Below, piece by piece: positions 8,472 to 17,376 of a DNA stretch of 64,000 bases. This stretch comes from Nocardia panacis (lineage in GTDB: Bacteria > Actinomycetota > Actinomycetes > Mycobacteriales > Mycobacteriaceae). How positions within the stretch are numbered: the stretch's first letter is position 1; each line of letters opens with the position of its first letter. The stretch lies in the NCBI RefSeq assembly GCF_003598715.1, contig NZ_QZFU01000055.1, positions 124,001 to 188,000 on the forward strand, written 5' to 3'. Below the pieces are notes generated by a model that had not been told where the DNA came from, searched no databases, and saw only the letters and a list, made by a program, of their open reading frames with translations. The translations under genes were made by a program, and so were the position numbers.

Positions 8472-9296
8472 GTGAGTTCGCGCGATATGTATGGCGACAT
8501 CTTCGACGGACATGCCCGCAAAAAGGCGCGCGCGGCGCCGAAGGTGGCGGCCGAACGCGAATTGGTCGTGGAGGATGCCGCGACCGGATTCTGCGGCGCC
8601 GTAGTGGGTTTCGACCGCGGCTACGACGGCGAGTTCGTGAAATTGGCGGACGCGCGCGGCACGGTGCGATTGTTCGCCATGCGCGAGGCGGCATTTCTCA
8701 TCGATGGTCGGCCGGTCACTTTGATGCGCCCGAAAGCGGCCCCGGCCGGTTCGATCCGATCGGCGTCCGGATCGACACGGGTCGAGGGTCTGCGGGCCAA
8801 GGTCGCGAAATCCAGCCGGATCTGGGTGGAGGGCGTGCACGACGCCGCGCTGGTGGAGCGGGTGTGGGGGCACGATCTGCGGGTCGAGGGCGTGGTCGTC
8901 GAACATCTCGAAGGTTTGGACAATTTGGGCGAACGGCTCGCCGAATTCGCACCGGGACCGGGTCGCCGGGTCGGCGTGCTGGTCGATCACCTGGTCACCG
9001 GGTCCAAGGAGACACAGCTGACCACCGGGCTCGGACCGCACGTGCTGGTGACCGGACATCCCTACATCGATGTGTGGCAGGCGGTGCGGCCCGCCGCGCT
9101 CGGTATCGCGGCGTGGCCGGAAATTCCGCGCGGGGAGGATTGGAAGACCGGGATCTGCCGTCGCCTCGGCTGGGGTGCGCCGCAGGACGGGTGGCGGCGG
9201 GTCTACAACGCGGTGAACTCCTTCCGCGATCTGCAGGCTCCGCTCATCGGTGCGGTGGAACGGCTCATCGACTTCGTTACCGAACCTGAACCCTAG
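8472..9296 (+). CDS. DUF3097 family protein
   Basis: 274-aa soluble protein recognised as the actinobacterial DUF3097 family. Seen: an N-terminal M-Y-G-D-I-F segment with basic patch, a central W-V-E-G-V-H-D-A-A-L-V-E-R-V-W-G block, and a V-L-V-D-H-L-V-T-G-S-K-E segment near residue 170. The W-V-E-G-x-H-D-A and D-H-x-x-x-G-S-K-E blocks resemble Toprim-like acidic/Gly signatures, which is only an inference. No function is established that I know of. Leaderless GTG start. No operon partner. Confidence 0.75.
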   Translation: MSSRDMYGDIFDGHARKKARAAPKVAAERELVVEDAATGFCGAVVGFDRGYDGEFVKLADARGTVRLFAMREAAFLIDGRPVTLMRPKAAPAGSIRSASGSTRVEGLRAKVAKSSRIWVEGVHDAALVERVWGHDLRVEGVVVEHLEGLDNLGERLAEFAPGPGRRVGVLVDHLVTGSKETQLTTGLGPHVLVTGHPYIDVWQAVRPAALGIAAWPEIPRGEDWKTGICRRLGWGAPQDGWRRVYNAVNSFRDLQAPLIGAVERLIDFVTEPEP

Positions 9297-9352
9297 CGAT
9301 AGCGGGGCTGTCGCGAGTGGATGCCGAGCCCGGGGGGAAGCCTCTATGCTCG

Positions 9353-10171
9353 ATGATTATGTGCTCTCCCAGTGCCACGCTGACCGTGTGGGCCGGTTCC
9401 TGGCTCGCGGGCCGCAGCGCGCCCGACGACGTGCTCGAAGCCTTGCACGCGTGGGCGCCCAAGCACACCATCGCGGCGGGCGATCCGATCACCGGTGGCC
9501 GCACGGACCTGCCGTGGTCGGCGCACGGACATCAGCCGGGCACCGGGATCATGGCCCTGCTCAAGGTGATTCGCGAAACCATGGGCGTGCCGGGCGCGCA
9601 GTTGCGGCTGGTGCTCCCGGTGCCGGGTGATGTGCGCGGGCTGCCGGTCGGCACGGCCTTCGCCGGCGATGCCACCGAGGCGGGCGAGGGTTTGCTCCTG
9701 GGCGTCCCCGGTACGGACGGCACCGGACTCATCCCGCAGCGCGCCGCCGAGGACACCCTGCAGTGGACCGTCTACAGCACGCCGATCCCGCCCCCGCCGG
9801 GTCCGGATATGTCGCTGGGCGAGGCGGAATTCACCATGCGCGAGGCGGTTCGGGACGCGGCCGACGCGCTCATGCAGTTGCACACGACCGCGCTCGGCGG
9901 TTCGGACTCCGATCCGCGCGAACTCATCGAGGCGGAACTGGCAGGCTACGCCCGCCATGACTACCCGGAGTCGATGCCCTTGCGCGCCAAGCGAATTCTC
10001 GACACCGCCGACCACGTGGCGGCGATTCTCACGGTGGCGCAGCGGGAACCGGCCTCGGCGCCCACCTCGTCGAGCGCGCTCGTTTCCCAGGAGACGCTGC
10101 TGCGGCCACTGTGGGATGCCATCCGGGCGGCGCGGTTGGTGGCGGTGCACACCGCGGCGCGGGGGGCCTGA
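9353..10171 (+). CDS. Conserved hypothetical protein (Rv1486c-like)
   Basis: About 272-aa protein of unknown function. Its place opposite inhA-hemH and beside nfeD-SPFH matches M. tuberculosis Rv1486c. Seen: a Trp-containing N-terminus (V-W-A-G-S-W-L-A-G), a P-V-P-G-D-V-R-G-L-P segment, a Pro-rich P-I-P-P-P-P-G-P loop and an alpha-helical C-terminal half. No catalytic motif or membrane segment. Start is uncertain: ATG 9353 lies 12 nt after GGGGGGAAG, with GTG 9317 and ATG 9359 as in-frame alternatives. The stop is 1 bp before the protease start, so the two are probably cotranscribed. Confidence 0.75.
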   Translation: MIMCSPSATLTVWAGSWLAGRSAPDDVLEALHAWAPKHTIAAGDPITGGRTDLPWSAHGHQPGTGIMALLKVIRETMGVPGAQLRLVLPVPGDVRGLPVGTAFAGDATEAGEGLLLGVPGTDGTGLIPQRAAEDTLQWTVYSTPIPPPPGPDMSLGEAEFTMREAVRDAADALMQLHTTALGGSDSDPRELIEAELAGYARHDYPESMPLRAKRILDTADHVAAILTVAQREPASAPTSSSALVSQETLLRPLWDAIRAARLVAVHTAARGA

Positions 10172-10172
10172 G

Positions 10173-10913
10173 ATGTTCCGGTGTGCGGTTTTGGTCGCCG
10201 CATCGCTGGTCGGTCTGGTTTTCGCGGCAGCGCCCGGTGCCGCGGTGGTGGGTGGCGATGCGGCGGTGGCCGCCGACTACCCGTGGCTCGCGGCCGTCGG
10301 GTCCCCTGCGTTCGTGGTGCGCCCCGGCGGTCACTTCTGCGGCGGGGTGCTCATCACGCCGGACAAGGTGCTCACGGCGGCCCACTGCGTCTCGCTGGAG
10401 GAGCCGGTGCCGTTCGCGATCGACGTCACCTTCGGCCGCACCGATCTGCGCGAGTCGACCGGAAATACCGTATCCGTCAGCAGTATTCGGATCCATCCGG
10501 ATTTCGGGGAGCTGGACGCCGCGGGCGATACGGCCTATCACAATGATCTGGCTCTGCTCACCCTGGACCATCCGGTCGCGGGGCCGGTGCTGCAAATCGC
10601 TGCCGCGCACGGCGATTCGGCTACCGTAGTCGGATGGGGTGTGACAGCGCCCGGCGACTGGTCCAATAGCGCGCTGCACGCCGCGACGGTCCCGCTGCTC
10701 CCCGACTCCGCCTGCGCGCGGGCCTACGGTCCGGCCTACGATGCGCGAATCATGCTGTGCGCCGGATCGACTCCGGCCGATACCGCCGAATTCGACAGCG
10801 GCGGACCGATTCTGGTGGACGGTAAGGCGATCGGACTCACCTCGTGGGGCCGGGGCAGCGCACAGGCCGGATATCCAGGGGTCTACACCCGGCTCTCGAC
10901 CATCGACTTCTGA
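10173..10913 (+). CDS. Secreted S1 (chymotrypsin-fold) serine protease with altered active-site loop
   Basis: 246-aa exported protease. A signal peptide ends near A-P-G-A-A and the mature-type N-terminus V-V-G-G-D follows, although no long propeptide is seen. The triad is present: His in L-T-A-A-H-C, Asp in N-D-L-A-L-L and Ser in D-S-G-G-P. Asp at the position equivalent to 189 suggests trypsin-like specificity. The residue before D-S-G-G-P, normally Gly193 of the oxyanion hole, is Phe. Both cysteines of the 191-220 disulfide are absent (Ala and Ser), while the 42-58 and 168-182 pairs remain. It may be a protease of lowered or altered activity. It follows the Rv1486c-like gene by 1 bp. Confidence 0.85.
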   Translation: MFRCAVLVAASLVGLVFAAAPGAAVVGGDAAVAADYPWLAAVGSPAFVVRPGGHFCGGVLITPDKVLTAAHCVSLEEPVPFAIDVTFGRTDLRESTGNTVSVSSIRIHPDFGELDAAGDTAYHNDLALLTLDHPVAGPVLQIAAAHGDSATVVGWGVTAPGDWSNSALHAATVPLLPDSACARAYGPAYDARIMLCAGSTPADTAEFDSGGPILVDGKAIGLTSWGRGSAQAGYPGVYTRLSTIDF

Positions 10914-10915
10914 GG

Positions 10916-10938
10916 ATGCGGGGCGGCACGCCCCGCAT
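10916..10938. terminator. Bidirectional hairpin terminator
   Basis: Perfect 10-bp stem with a GCA loop (ATGCGGGGCG / CGCCCCGCAT) between the convergent protease (ends 10913) and small secreted protein (ends 10943). Confidence 0.8.
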
Positions 10939-10942
10939 GTCA

Positions 10943-11335
10943 TCAGCGCGGGAAAGTGTACTTCGTCGGCGTGTGGCCCTGCTGGGCCGAACCGGTGATC
11001 CCACCCTCACTGAAATCCTCGCGAAGCAGCTTGTGCGGATTGCCCGCGTCATCGGCCTGCCAACAGTTGCCGGTGCGGCCGCGATACGCCTCGCAGACAA
11101 TCCGGGTGCCGGTGCCGTACGGCGAGTCCAGGCGGTCGCGCCGTTCGGTCGGATTCCAGTAGTTTGGGTCGGACGGCAGCACGAAATCGTAGGTCTCCAC
11201 GACCTGGATCACCGTATTGGGCTGCTGGACCGGCCATTCGTCGGCGGTGGCCAGACCCGCGCCGAGGACCAGAGCGGCACCCGCCGCCGCGACGGCGACG
11301 GTCGAGCGCGTCATGCTCCGGAAGAGTGCCCTCAT
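10943..11335 (-). CDS. Small secreted hypothetical protein
   Basis: 130-aa protein with a signal peptide (residues 1 to about 32: V-A-V-A-A-A-G-A-A-L-V-L-G-A-G-L-A-T-A-D). The mature part of about 98 residues is polar, with one Cys pair (I-V-C-E-A-Y and G-N-C-W-Q) likely forming a disulfide, and many aromatic/Asn/Pro residues. I do not recognise the family. ATG 11335 is chosen because GAAGGGAAATCA precedes it; an upstream frame extension is unsupported. It stands alone between the protease and hemH. Confidence 0.7.
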   Translation of the reverse strand: MRALFRSMTRSTVAVAAAGAALVLGAGLATADEWPVQQPNTVIQVVETYDFVLPSDPNYWNPTERRDRLDSPYGTGTRIVCEAYRGRTGNCWQADDAGNPHKLLREDFSEGGITGSAQQGHTPTKYTFPR

Positions 11336-11435
11336 TGATTTCCCTTCGGATTCGGACAGATGATGGGCTAGCGACAATAGCGATCGCACACTAGTCGTCG
11401 CAGCCGGCAATCACCTTCCCGAGACTGGGGATACG

Positions 11436-12476
11436 TCAGTCGGCAATGGGTGCGCCGCAGCAGCCGACGGCGCAGGGTGCGCCGTTGCGGGTGCAGCCGT
11501 AGCCCGGCACCGTGCCCAAACGCGCTGGGGCCGCGTCGGTTCGGAGTTCCTCCACCAAATCGGCCACCATGCGGGCGAAGCGGGGATCCGGGCCGGGTGT
11601 GGCGGCGCGGGCGAAGGCGATACCGAGTTCGGCGGCGCGCTGCGCGGCCTCGTTGTCCAGATCCCAGATGACCTCGAGGTGGTCGGAGACGAAGCCGACC
11701 GGGCACACCACCACCGCCTCGACACCGGCCGCGCCGAGCCCGTCGAGGTGGTCGACGATATCGGGCTCCAGCCACGGCACCTGCGGCGGCCCCGACCGCG
11801 ACTGCCACACCAGGTCGTAGTCGGTGAATCCCGTTGCCGCAGCACACAATCGGGCCGCCTCGGCGACCTGGCGGCTGTAGAGCCGACCGGCGCCGGGCGG
11901 TCCGGCGACGAGATCGGCGCGATCCGGCACCGAATGCGCGGTGAACACCAAGCGCGCCCGCTCCCGCACCGCGGCGGGCAGTTCCGCCCGCGCGGCCCGA
12001 ATGGCATCGGCGAACGCGGCGATGAACAGCGGATGATCGAAATACTGTCGCAGCCTGCGCAATTCGGGTGCGTCATCGCCGAGGGCCGCCCTGGCGCGGA
12101 CGATATCCTCCTGATACTGCAGGCAGCCGGAATAGCCGCCCCACGCCGAGGTCGGGAAGACCAGCGCGGAGCCGATCCCGTCCTCGCGCATGCGGGCGAC
12201 CGTATCCTCCACCATCGGATGCCAGTTCCGATTGCCGAAATACACCGGCAATTCGATACCGCGCGCAGCGAATTCGGCCTCGATCGCCTCGATGATCGCC
12301 AGATTGAGCGCGTTGATCGGCGAGACACCGCCGAAGTGGAGGTAGTGCTTGGCCACCTCCTCCAGGCGCGCACGCGGCACCCCTCGGCCCCGAGTGACGT
12401 TCTCCAGGAACGGCAGCACATCCTCGGGGCGTTCGGGGCCGCCGAACGACAGCAGCAGCAGCGCGTCGGGCGACAT
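11436..12476 (-). CDS. hemH: Coproporphyrin/protoporphyrin ferrochelatase
   Basis: Inserts Fe2+ into the porphyrin at the end of heme synthesis; in actinobacteria the substrate is coproporphyrin III, so this is a CpfC-type enzyme (Rv1485 equivalent). 346 aa. The catalytic His181 lies in F-T-A-H-S-V-P-D and Glu268 in S-D-H-L-E-V-I-W-D. The C-terminus carries a cysteine cluster (C328, C335, C339, C340), matching the extension that binds a [2Fe-2S] centre in mycobacterial ferrochelatases. The ATG at 12476 shares its A with the inhA stop (TGATG), so translation is coupled to inhA. It feeds heme to ctaB/ctaA products encoded further along the window. Confidence 0.95.
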   Translation of the reverse strand: MSPDALLLLSFGGPERPEDVLPFLENVTRGRGVPRARLEEVAKHYLHFGGVSPINALNLAIIEAIEAEFAARGIELPVYFGNRNWHPMVEDTVARMREDGIGSALVFPTSAWGGYSGCLQYQEDIVRARAALGDDAPELRRLRQYFDHPLFIAAFADAIRAARAELPAAVRERARLVFTAHSVPDRADLVAGPPGAGRLYSRQVAEAARLCAAATGFTDYDLVWQSRSGPPQVPWLEPDIVDHLDGLGAAGVEAVVVCPVGFVSDHLEVIWDLDNEAAQRAAELGIAFARAATPGPDPRFARMVADLVEELRTDAAPARLGTVPGYGCTRNGAPCAVGCCGAPIAD

Positions 12477-13312
12477 CAGTTCGCCGAGAAGTTCTCCGGG
12501 AACCAGGTGTTGTGGCTGGCCCCGCCATCGACGTAGATGATCGAACCGGTGGTGCCCGGCAGCCAGTCCGACAGCAGTGCGCACACCGACTTGGCCACCA
12601 CCGACGGGTCGTCGACATTCCAGCCGATCGGCGAGGCGCCGTCCCAGTACATGTTGAGCTGGTTCAGCTTGGCGGCGTCATCGGTGGCGGTGCCCGCGAT
12701 GGCCTTGGCGGCCAGGGTCTTGATCGGACCCGCCGCGATCAGGTTGGAGCGAATTCGCTTGGCCGCGCCCACCTCTCGCGCGACATACCGGTTGACCGAC
12801 TCCAGCGCCGCCTTGGCCACGCCCATCCAGTTGTAGAACGGCATGGCGGTGCGCGGATCGAAATCCATACCGACGATCGAACCGCCCTCGTTCATCACCG
12901 GCAGCACCGCGCGGGCCAGCCCGGCGTAGCTCCATGCGGAGATCTCGAAGGCCTTGGCGGCGTCGGGACCGGGACCGTCCAGGAACGGCACCGCGTCCGG
13001 ACCCATCAGGGTCTTGGGGGCGAAGGCGATCGAGTGCAGCACACCGTCGATGCCTTCCGGCGCGAGTACGCCCACCCGCTCGGCCAGGACGGCCAGATCC
13101 TCTTCGCTGGTGACATCGAGGGGGATGGCGGGCGGCACCTCCTGCGGCAGCCGCTTGGCGATCCGGTCGATCAGCCGCAGGCGCTCGGGGATGCCGGTGA
13201 TGAGCACCTTGGCGCCCTGCTCCTGCGCCACCGCCGCCGCGTGGAAGGCGATGGAGGAGTCGGTGATGATGCCGGTGATCAGGATGGTCTTGCCTGCGAG
13301 CAATCCGCCCAT
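12476..13312 (-). CDS. inhA: NADH-dependent enoyl-ACP reductase InhA
   Basis: FAS-II enoyl-ACP reductase elongating mycolic-acid precursors; target of isoniazid-NAD and triclosan in mycobacteria. 278 aa with the FabI-type G-I-x-x-x-S-I-A motif (G14-I-I-T-D-S-S-I-A). Ile16, Ile21 and Ser94 (L-H-S-I-A-F) are at the same numbering as M. tuberculosis InhA. Catalytic Tyr160 and Lys167 (F-Y-N-W-M-G-V-A-K) correspond to Tyr158/Lys165. The C-terminus is longer and different (P-E-N-F-S-A-N). A ribosome binding site CAGGAGAA precedes ATG 13312. Middle gene of fabG1-inhA-hemH. Confidence 0.97.
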   Translation of the reverse strand: MGGLLAGKTILITGIITDSSIAFHAAAVAQEQGAKVLITGIPERLRLIDRIAKRLPQEVPPAIPLDVTSEEDLAVLAERVGVLAPEGIDGVLHSIAFAPKTLMGPDAVPFLDGPGPDAAKAFEISAWSYAGLARAVLPVMNEGGSIVGMDFDPRTAMPFYNWMGVAKAALESVNRYVAREVGAAKRIRSNLIAAGPIKTLAAKAIAGTATDDAAKLNQLNMYWDGASPIGWNVDDPSVVAKSVCALLSDWLPGTTGSIIYVDGGASHNTWFPENFSAN

Positions 13313-13356
13313 GGGTTTTCGGTTCTCCTGAGGTTGAAGGTGATGTTCGCGGAAGG

Positions 13357-14076
13357 TCAGTGACCCATGCCCATGCCGCCGTCGACGGGGATGACGGCCC
13401 CGGAAATGTAGGCCGCGTCGTCGGAGGCCAGGAAGCTGATGGCCGCCGCGACATCCTCCGGCTGCCCGATGCGGCCCGCCGGAATGATCTTCAGCGCGGT
13501 CTCGCGCATCTCCTCGGTCATTTCGTCGCGGGTCATATCGGTGTCGATGAGGCCGGGGGCCACGACATTGGCGGTGATATTGCGGGTGCCGATCTCGCGG
13601 GTGATGGCGCGTGCCATACCGATCAGGCCCGATTTGGCGGCGGCGTAGTTGACCTGGCCGGGAGCGCCGAATGTGCCCACCACCGAACCCAGAAAGATGA
13701 TGCGGCCGAAACGCGCCCGCAGCATGGCCCGCGAGGCCCGCTTGGCGACCCGGAACGCGCCGGTGAGGTTGGCATCGATGACGCGGGTGAACTGCTCCTC
13801 GCTCATCCGCATGAGCAGCGTGTTGTCGACGATGCCCGCATTGGCCACCACCACCTCGACCGGACCCTGCAGCGCCTCGACCTCACTGAAGGCCCGGTCG
13901 ATCGAATCCGCGTCCGTCACATCGCATTTCACGCCATTCAGCCCCTCGGGCACCCCCGAGCCGCGGTGGGTGACCGCCACCCGGTGCCCGTCGGCGAGCA
14001 GACGCTGCGCGACGGCGAGTCCGATACCGCGATTTCCGCCGGTCACCAGGACCGATCGAGATGTGCTGTTCGACAT
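13357..14076 (-). CDS. fabG1: 3-oxoacyl-ACP reductase MabA/FabG1
   Basis: NADPH-dependent beta-ketoacyl-ACP reductase of FAS-II, upstream of inhA as in all mycolate makers. 239 aa SDR: T-G-G-N-R-G-I-G cofactor loop (12-19), N-A-G (79-81), catalytic Asn103, Ser131, Tyr144 and Lys148, and the family C-terminus V-D-G-G-M-G-M-G-H identical to mycobacterial MabA. The ATG at 14076 has no ribosome binding site, but a TAGGTT -10 box lies 7 nt upstream, implying a leaderless message. The operon fabG1-inhA-hemH links mycolate and heme synthesis. Confidence 0.96.
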   Translation of the reverse strand: MSNSTSRSVLVTGGNRGIGLAVAQRLLADGHRVAVTHRGSGVPEGLNGVKCDVTDADSIDRAFSEVEALQGPVEVVVANAGIVDNTLLMRMSEEQFTRVIDANLTGAFRVAKRASRAMLRARFGRIIFLGSVVGTFGAPGQVNYAAAKSGLIGMARAITREIGTRNITANVVAPGLIDTDMTRDEMTEEMRETALKIIPAGRIGQPEDVAAAISFLASDDAAYISGAVIPVDGGMGMGH

Positions 14077-14083
14077 GGCGACA

Positions 14084-14089
14084 AACCTA
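14084..14089 (-). promoter_or_regulatory. -10 box of fabG1-inhA-hemH operon, leaderless
   Basis: TAGGTT on the reverse strand ends 7 nt before the fabG1 ATG at 14076. The equivalent promoter is where isoniazid-resistance mutations arise in M. tuberculosis (family knowledge); no Shine-Dalgarno is present here. Confidence 0.6.
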
Positions 14090-14155
14090 CCCCGTCCCGA
14101 GGCCGCGCCCGCTACCGGATCGGCCCCGAATTCGCGCTGGATTCTTGTCCGGAAA

Positions 14156-15154
14156 CTACGGAAGACGCTGGCGGTAGAGGAGTCCCGTCAGTACGCCCGC
14201 CGCGGTGATGAGCAGGCCGAGCAGCAACCACGGGCGGCTCGCGTCACCCATCGTCGTCTCGAAACCGATCTGCTCCTGCAGGGTGTCGTAGACCTTCGAC
14301 AACTCCTGCAGGGTCGAGGCGGTGTAGAACTCGCCGCCGGACAGCTTGGCGATCTCCTGCATGGCGGCATCGTCGACCTCGACCTTGACCCGCTGCATCG
14401 AGCCGTCCTCCCTGGGGATTTCGACCGTGCCCCATTTGGTGCCGAACGAAATCGTGGAGATCGGAATGTTCTTCGTCTTGGCCAGGCGGGCGGCGACGAA
14501 TTCGTGGCGCGGATTGTCGGCGTCCTCGAAGGCGGGGACGGTTTGCTTGCCGTCGGACATGAGCACGATGCGCGCGGGCGGCGGCTCCGGACCGCCGAGC
14601 AGGGTGCCCAGGGTATCGATGGATTGCAGGGAGGTGAGGATGCCCTCGCCGGTCGCGGTGCGCTCGGCCAGTTTCAGGTTATCGATCGCGGCCTTCACGG
14701 CCCCGTGATTGGTCGTCGGCGAGACCAGCACCGACGCGGTGCCCGCGAAGGAGACCAAACCCAGGTTGATACTCGCGGGCAAGCCGTCGACGAAATCCTT
14801 ACCGGCCTTCTTGGCCACCTGGATTCGGGTCGGCGGCACATCGGTGGCCTCCATCGACAGCGACACGTCGATGGCGAGCATGACGGTGGCCCGGTTGCGC
14901 GGCACCTTCTTCGTCGCCTGCGGACCGGCGGCGGCCACCGTCAACAGCACGAGCCCGACGAGCAGCAGCACCACCGGCGCGTGCCGAAACACCCTCGGCC
15001 CCTTGGGCGCGACCGATTCCAGCAGCTCCATATTGGAGAACTGGAGCACCCGCCGCGTCCTGCGACGCTGCACGAGCACGTAAACCAGCGCCAGCAGCGC
15101 GATGACCAGGAGGAAGGCCAGCCACACCGTGGCGGAGAAGTGGGAAATACTCAC
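14156..15154 (-). CDS. VWA-domain membrane protein (Rv1481-like, BatA type)
   Basis: 332-aa protein with two N-terminal transmembrane helices (about 8-28 and 58-78), a von Willebrand A domain and a C-terminal helix (about 305-328). The MIDAS metal site is intact: D96-V-S98-L-S100, plus a Thr in T-G-E-G and S-D-G-K. The GTG at 15154 overlaps the preceding TGA (GTGA). It is part of moxR-DUF58-VWA, in which MoxR AAA+ ATPases act as chaperones on VWA proteins; in mycobacteria the locus next to ripA is linked to envelope stress. Function by family, not shown here. Confidence 0.9.
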   Translation of the reverse strand: MSISHFSATVWLAFLLVIALLALVYVLVQRRRTRRVLQFSNMELLESVAPKGPRVFRHAPVVLLLVGLVLLTVAAAGPQATKKVPRNRATVMLAIDVSLSMEATDVPPTRIQVAKKAGKDFVDGLPASINLGLVSFAGTASVLVSPTTNHGAVKAAIDNLKLAERTATGEGILTSLQSIDTLGTLLGGPEPPPARIVLMSDGKQTVPAFEDADNPRHEFVAARLAKTKNIPISTISFGTKWGTVEIPREDGSMQRVKVEVDDAAMQEIAKLSGGEFYTASTLQELSKVYDTLQEQIGFETTMGDASRPWLLLGLLITAAGVLTGLLYRQRLP

Positions 15155-16137
15155 TGGCGTGGCACCCGCCCGCTCGGGGCGCCCAAGCTGTGGCGCCGGG
15201 TGGAGACGAACCGGACCACATCGGCGATCCAGTCCCGGTCGGTCCGCAGCGACAGCACCGGCGCGCCGCAACTGCGCAGCGCCTGCTCGACCTGTTCGCG
15301 GTGGCGGCCCGCGGCGGCCGCGAAATCCGCGCGCAACGTCGGGGTCAGCGTGAACTCGCGGGTGCGGCCCGACTCCGGATCATGCAGCAGCACATCGCCC
15401 ACATCGGGCAGCGACAGATCGCGCGGATCGAGGACCTCCACCGCCAGCAGATCGTGCCGGGCCGAGATGGCGCGCAGCGCGCGCTGCCAATCGATATCGC
15501 CGAGGAAGTCGCTGATCACCACGGCCAGACCGCGTTTGCGCTGCGGGCGGCGCAGCGCCTCGATCCCGGCGCGCAGATCACCGCGCACCCCGTCGGGGAC
15601 GTGCGGGGTGGTGGCCAGCGTGCGCAGCAGCGACTGCGCGTGCACGCGGCCGCTGCGCGCGGGAATACGGGTCAACCTGTCGCCGGTGGCCACCACGGCG
15701 CCGATCCGGTTGCCGCCGCCGCTGGTCAGATGGGTGATCGCGGCCGCGGCCGCGATGGCCAGATCCCGCTTCTGGCACAGCGCGGTGCCGAAATCGAGGC
15801 TGGCGGACAGATCCACCACCAGCCACGTCTCCAACTCGCGGTCGGCGATCATCTGCCGCACATGCGGATGGGTGGTGCGGGCGGTGACCGACCAATCCAT
15901 TTGGCGCACATCGTCACCCGGCTGATAGGCGCGCGCCTCGCCCGGCTCGGAGCCGGGGCCGGGGATCAGGCCGAGATGATCGCCGTGCAGCACGCCGTCG
16001 AGTTTGCGGCGCACGGTCAACTCGAGGGTCTTCAGCGCAGCGGCCAGCTTCGGATCGGTGAGCTCACCGGATCGGAAGGACGGCGGCGCGTGCTGGGGAC
16101 TGTCCACGCGTTCGGGCGGATTCGCGGCGGCGGTCAC
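15151..16137 (-). CDS. DUF58 protein (Rv1480-like)
   Basis: 328-aa cytosolic DUF58 protein. The signature Y-Q-P-G-D-D-V-R-Q-M-D-W lies near residue 76. It is followed by a VWA-like fold with a D-L-S-A-S-L-D-F segment that keeps part of a MIDAS (D-x-S-x-S) and later V-V-I-S-D-F. It is the middle member of the moxR-DUF58-VWA module. The GTG start at 16137 overlaps the moxR stop (GTGA), and its own stop overlaps the VWA start, so all three are translationally coupled. Confidence 0.9.
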   Translation of the reverse strand: MTAAANPPERVDSPQHAPPSFRSGELTDPKLAAALKTLELTVRRKLDGVLHGDHLGLIPGPGSEPGEARAYQPGDDVRQMDWSVTARTTHPHVRQMIADRELETWLVVDLSASLDFGTALCQKRDLAIAAAAAITHLTSGGGNRIGAVVATGDRLTRIPARSGRVHAQSLLRTLATTPHVPDGVRGDLRAGIEALRRPQRKRGLAVVISDFLGDIDWQRALRAISARHDLLAVEVLDPRDLSLPDVGDVLLHDPESGRTREFTLTPTLRADFAAAAGRHREQVEQALRSCGAPVLSLRTDRDWIADVVRFVSTRRHSLGAPSGRVPRQ

Positions 16138-17273
16138 TTCGACTGGGGGGCCGCAGCCTGCGGTACCGGCTGCGGAACCTGCTGCTGCGCGGGAGCGGCG
16201 GGCGGCGCGGGGGCCGCCGGACCGCTCGGCGGCACCGCCTGCGGGGCGACCTGCGGCAGGCCGACCGTCTGCAGGACCCGCTTGATCACCTCTTCCGGGG
16301 TGATCTCGTCGGCCAGCGCGTCGTAGGACAGCACCAGGCGGTGGCGCAGCACATCCGGGATCACCTCGACCACATCCTGCGGCACCACGTAATCCCGGCC
16401 GCGGATCAGCGCGACCGCGCGGGCCGCGGCGATGATGCCGAGGCTGGCGCGCGGCGAGGCGCCGTAGGACACCCAGCTCGCCACATCGGGCATACCGAAT
16501 TCGGCGGGGGTGCGGGTCGCGGCGATCACCCGGACCACGTAGTCCACCAGTGCGTGGTGCACGAAGGTATTGGCCGCCAACTTCTGCAAGCGGATGAGCT
16601 CTTCGGGTTCGAGGATGCGCTTGGGCTCCGGCGGGGTGACACCCATCCGGTAGATGATCTCGCGCTCCTCCTCGACCGAGGGGTAGTCGACGACGATCTT
16701 GAACAGGAAGCGGTCGCGCTGCGCCTCGGGCAGCGGGTACACGCCCTCGCTCTCGATCGGGTTCTGGGTGGCCATCACCAGGAAGGGATCCGGCATCGGG
16801 TAGGTCTTGCCGCCGATGGAGACGTGCCGCTCGGCCATCACCTCGAGCAGCGCCGACTGCACCTTGGCCGGGGCGCGGTTGATCTCGTCCGCGAGGACGA
16901 AATTGGCCACCACCGGACCGAGTTCGGTATCGAATTCCTCGCGGCCCTGCCGGTAGATGCGGGTGCCGATCAGGTCGGTTGGCACCAGGTCGGGGGTGAA
17001 CTGCACGCGCGCGAACGAGCCGCCGACCACCTTCGCGAAGGTCTCCACCGCCAGCGTCTTGGCGATACCGGGCACACCCTCGAGCAGGACGTGACCGCGC
17101 GCGAGCACACCGACGAGCAACCGCTCCACCAGCCGGTCCTGACCGACGATCACCCGCTTGACCTCGTAGATCGCCTTCTCGAGAGTCTGCACGTCACGCT
17201 CCAGGGTGTTCGGCGCGGGCGCGTCCTGCACCGCCTCCGCTCCGCTCACACCGTCCGTCGAAGTCACCAACAT
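16134..17273 (-). CDS. moxR1: MoxR-family AAA+ ATPase (MoxR1)
   Basis: 379-aa AAA+ ATPase, chaperone-like partner of VWA proteins. Walker A G-V-P-G-I-A-K-T (66-73), Walker B F-V-L-A-D-E (about 125-130) with I-N-R-A-P, sensor 1 M-A-T-Q-N-P and the R-D-R-F arginine region are all intact. The tail after about residue 340 is a Pro/Gln/Ala-rich low-complexity extension, longer than in mycobacteria. ATG 17273 follows AAAGCGGGG; an upstream frame extension is ignored. It lies about 100 bp after ripA, consistent with the ripA-moxR1 order in mycobacteria (Rv1477-Rv1479), but with no ripB between. Confidence 0.92.
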   Translation of the reverse strand: MLVTSTDGVSGAEAVQDAPAPNTLERDVQTLEKAIYEVKRVIVGQDRLVERLLVGVLARGHVLLEGVPGIAKTLAVETFAKVVGGSFARVQFTPDLVPTDLIGTRIYRQGREEFDTELGPVVANFVLADEINRAPAKVQSALLEVMAERHVSIGGKTYPMPDPFLVMATQNPIESEGVYPLPEAQRDRFLFKIVVDYPSVEEEREIIYRMGVTPPEPKRILEPEELIRLQKLAANTFVHHALVDYVVRVIAATRTPAEFGMPDVASWVSYGASPRASLGIIAAARAVALIRGRDYVVPQDVVEVIPDVLRHRLVLSYDALADEITPEEVIKRVLQTVGLPQVAPQAVPPSGPAAPAPPAAPAQQQVPQPVPQAAAPQSK

Positions 17274-17376
17274 CCCCGCTTTCGCCTTTGTCCTGTGCGT
17301 GCTGCACCACAACTATTCCAGGTATCTCGGCAAAGTGCCGCAGGGGACCCACGTTTGATCGCGTTGGGTGACTGCC

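Noticed and set aside
13649..15925. 758-codon forward frame across fabG1, the VWA gene and the DUF58 gene
   Set aside because: It crosses several well-supported genes on the other strand and shows no motif.
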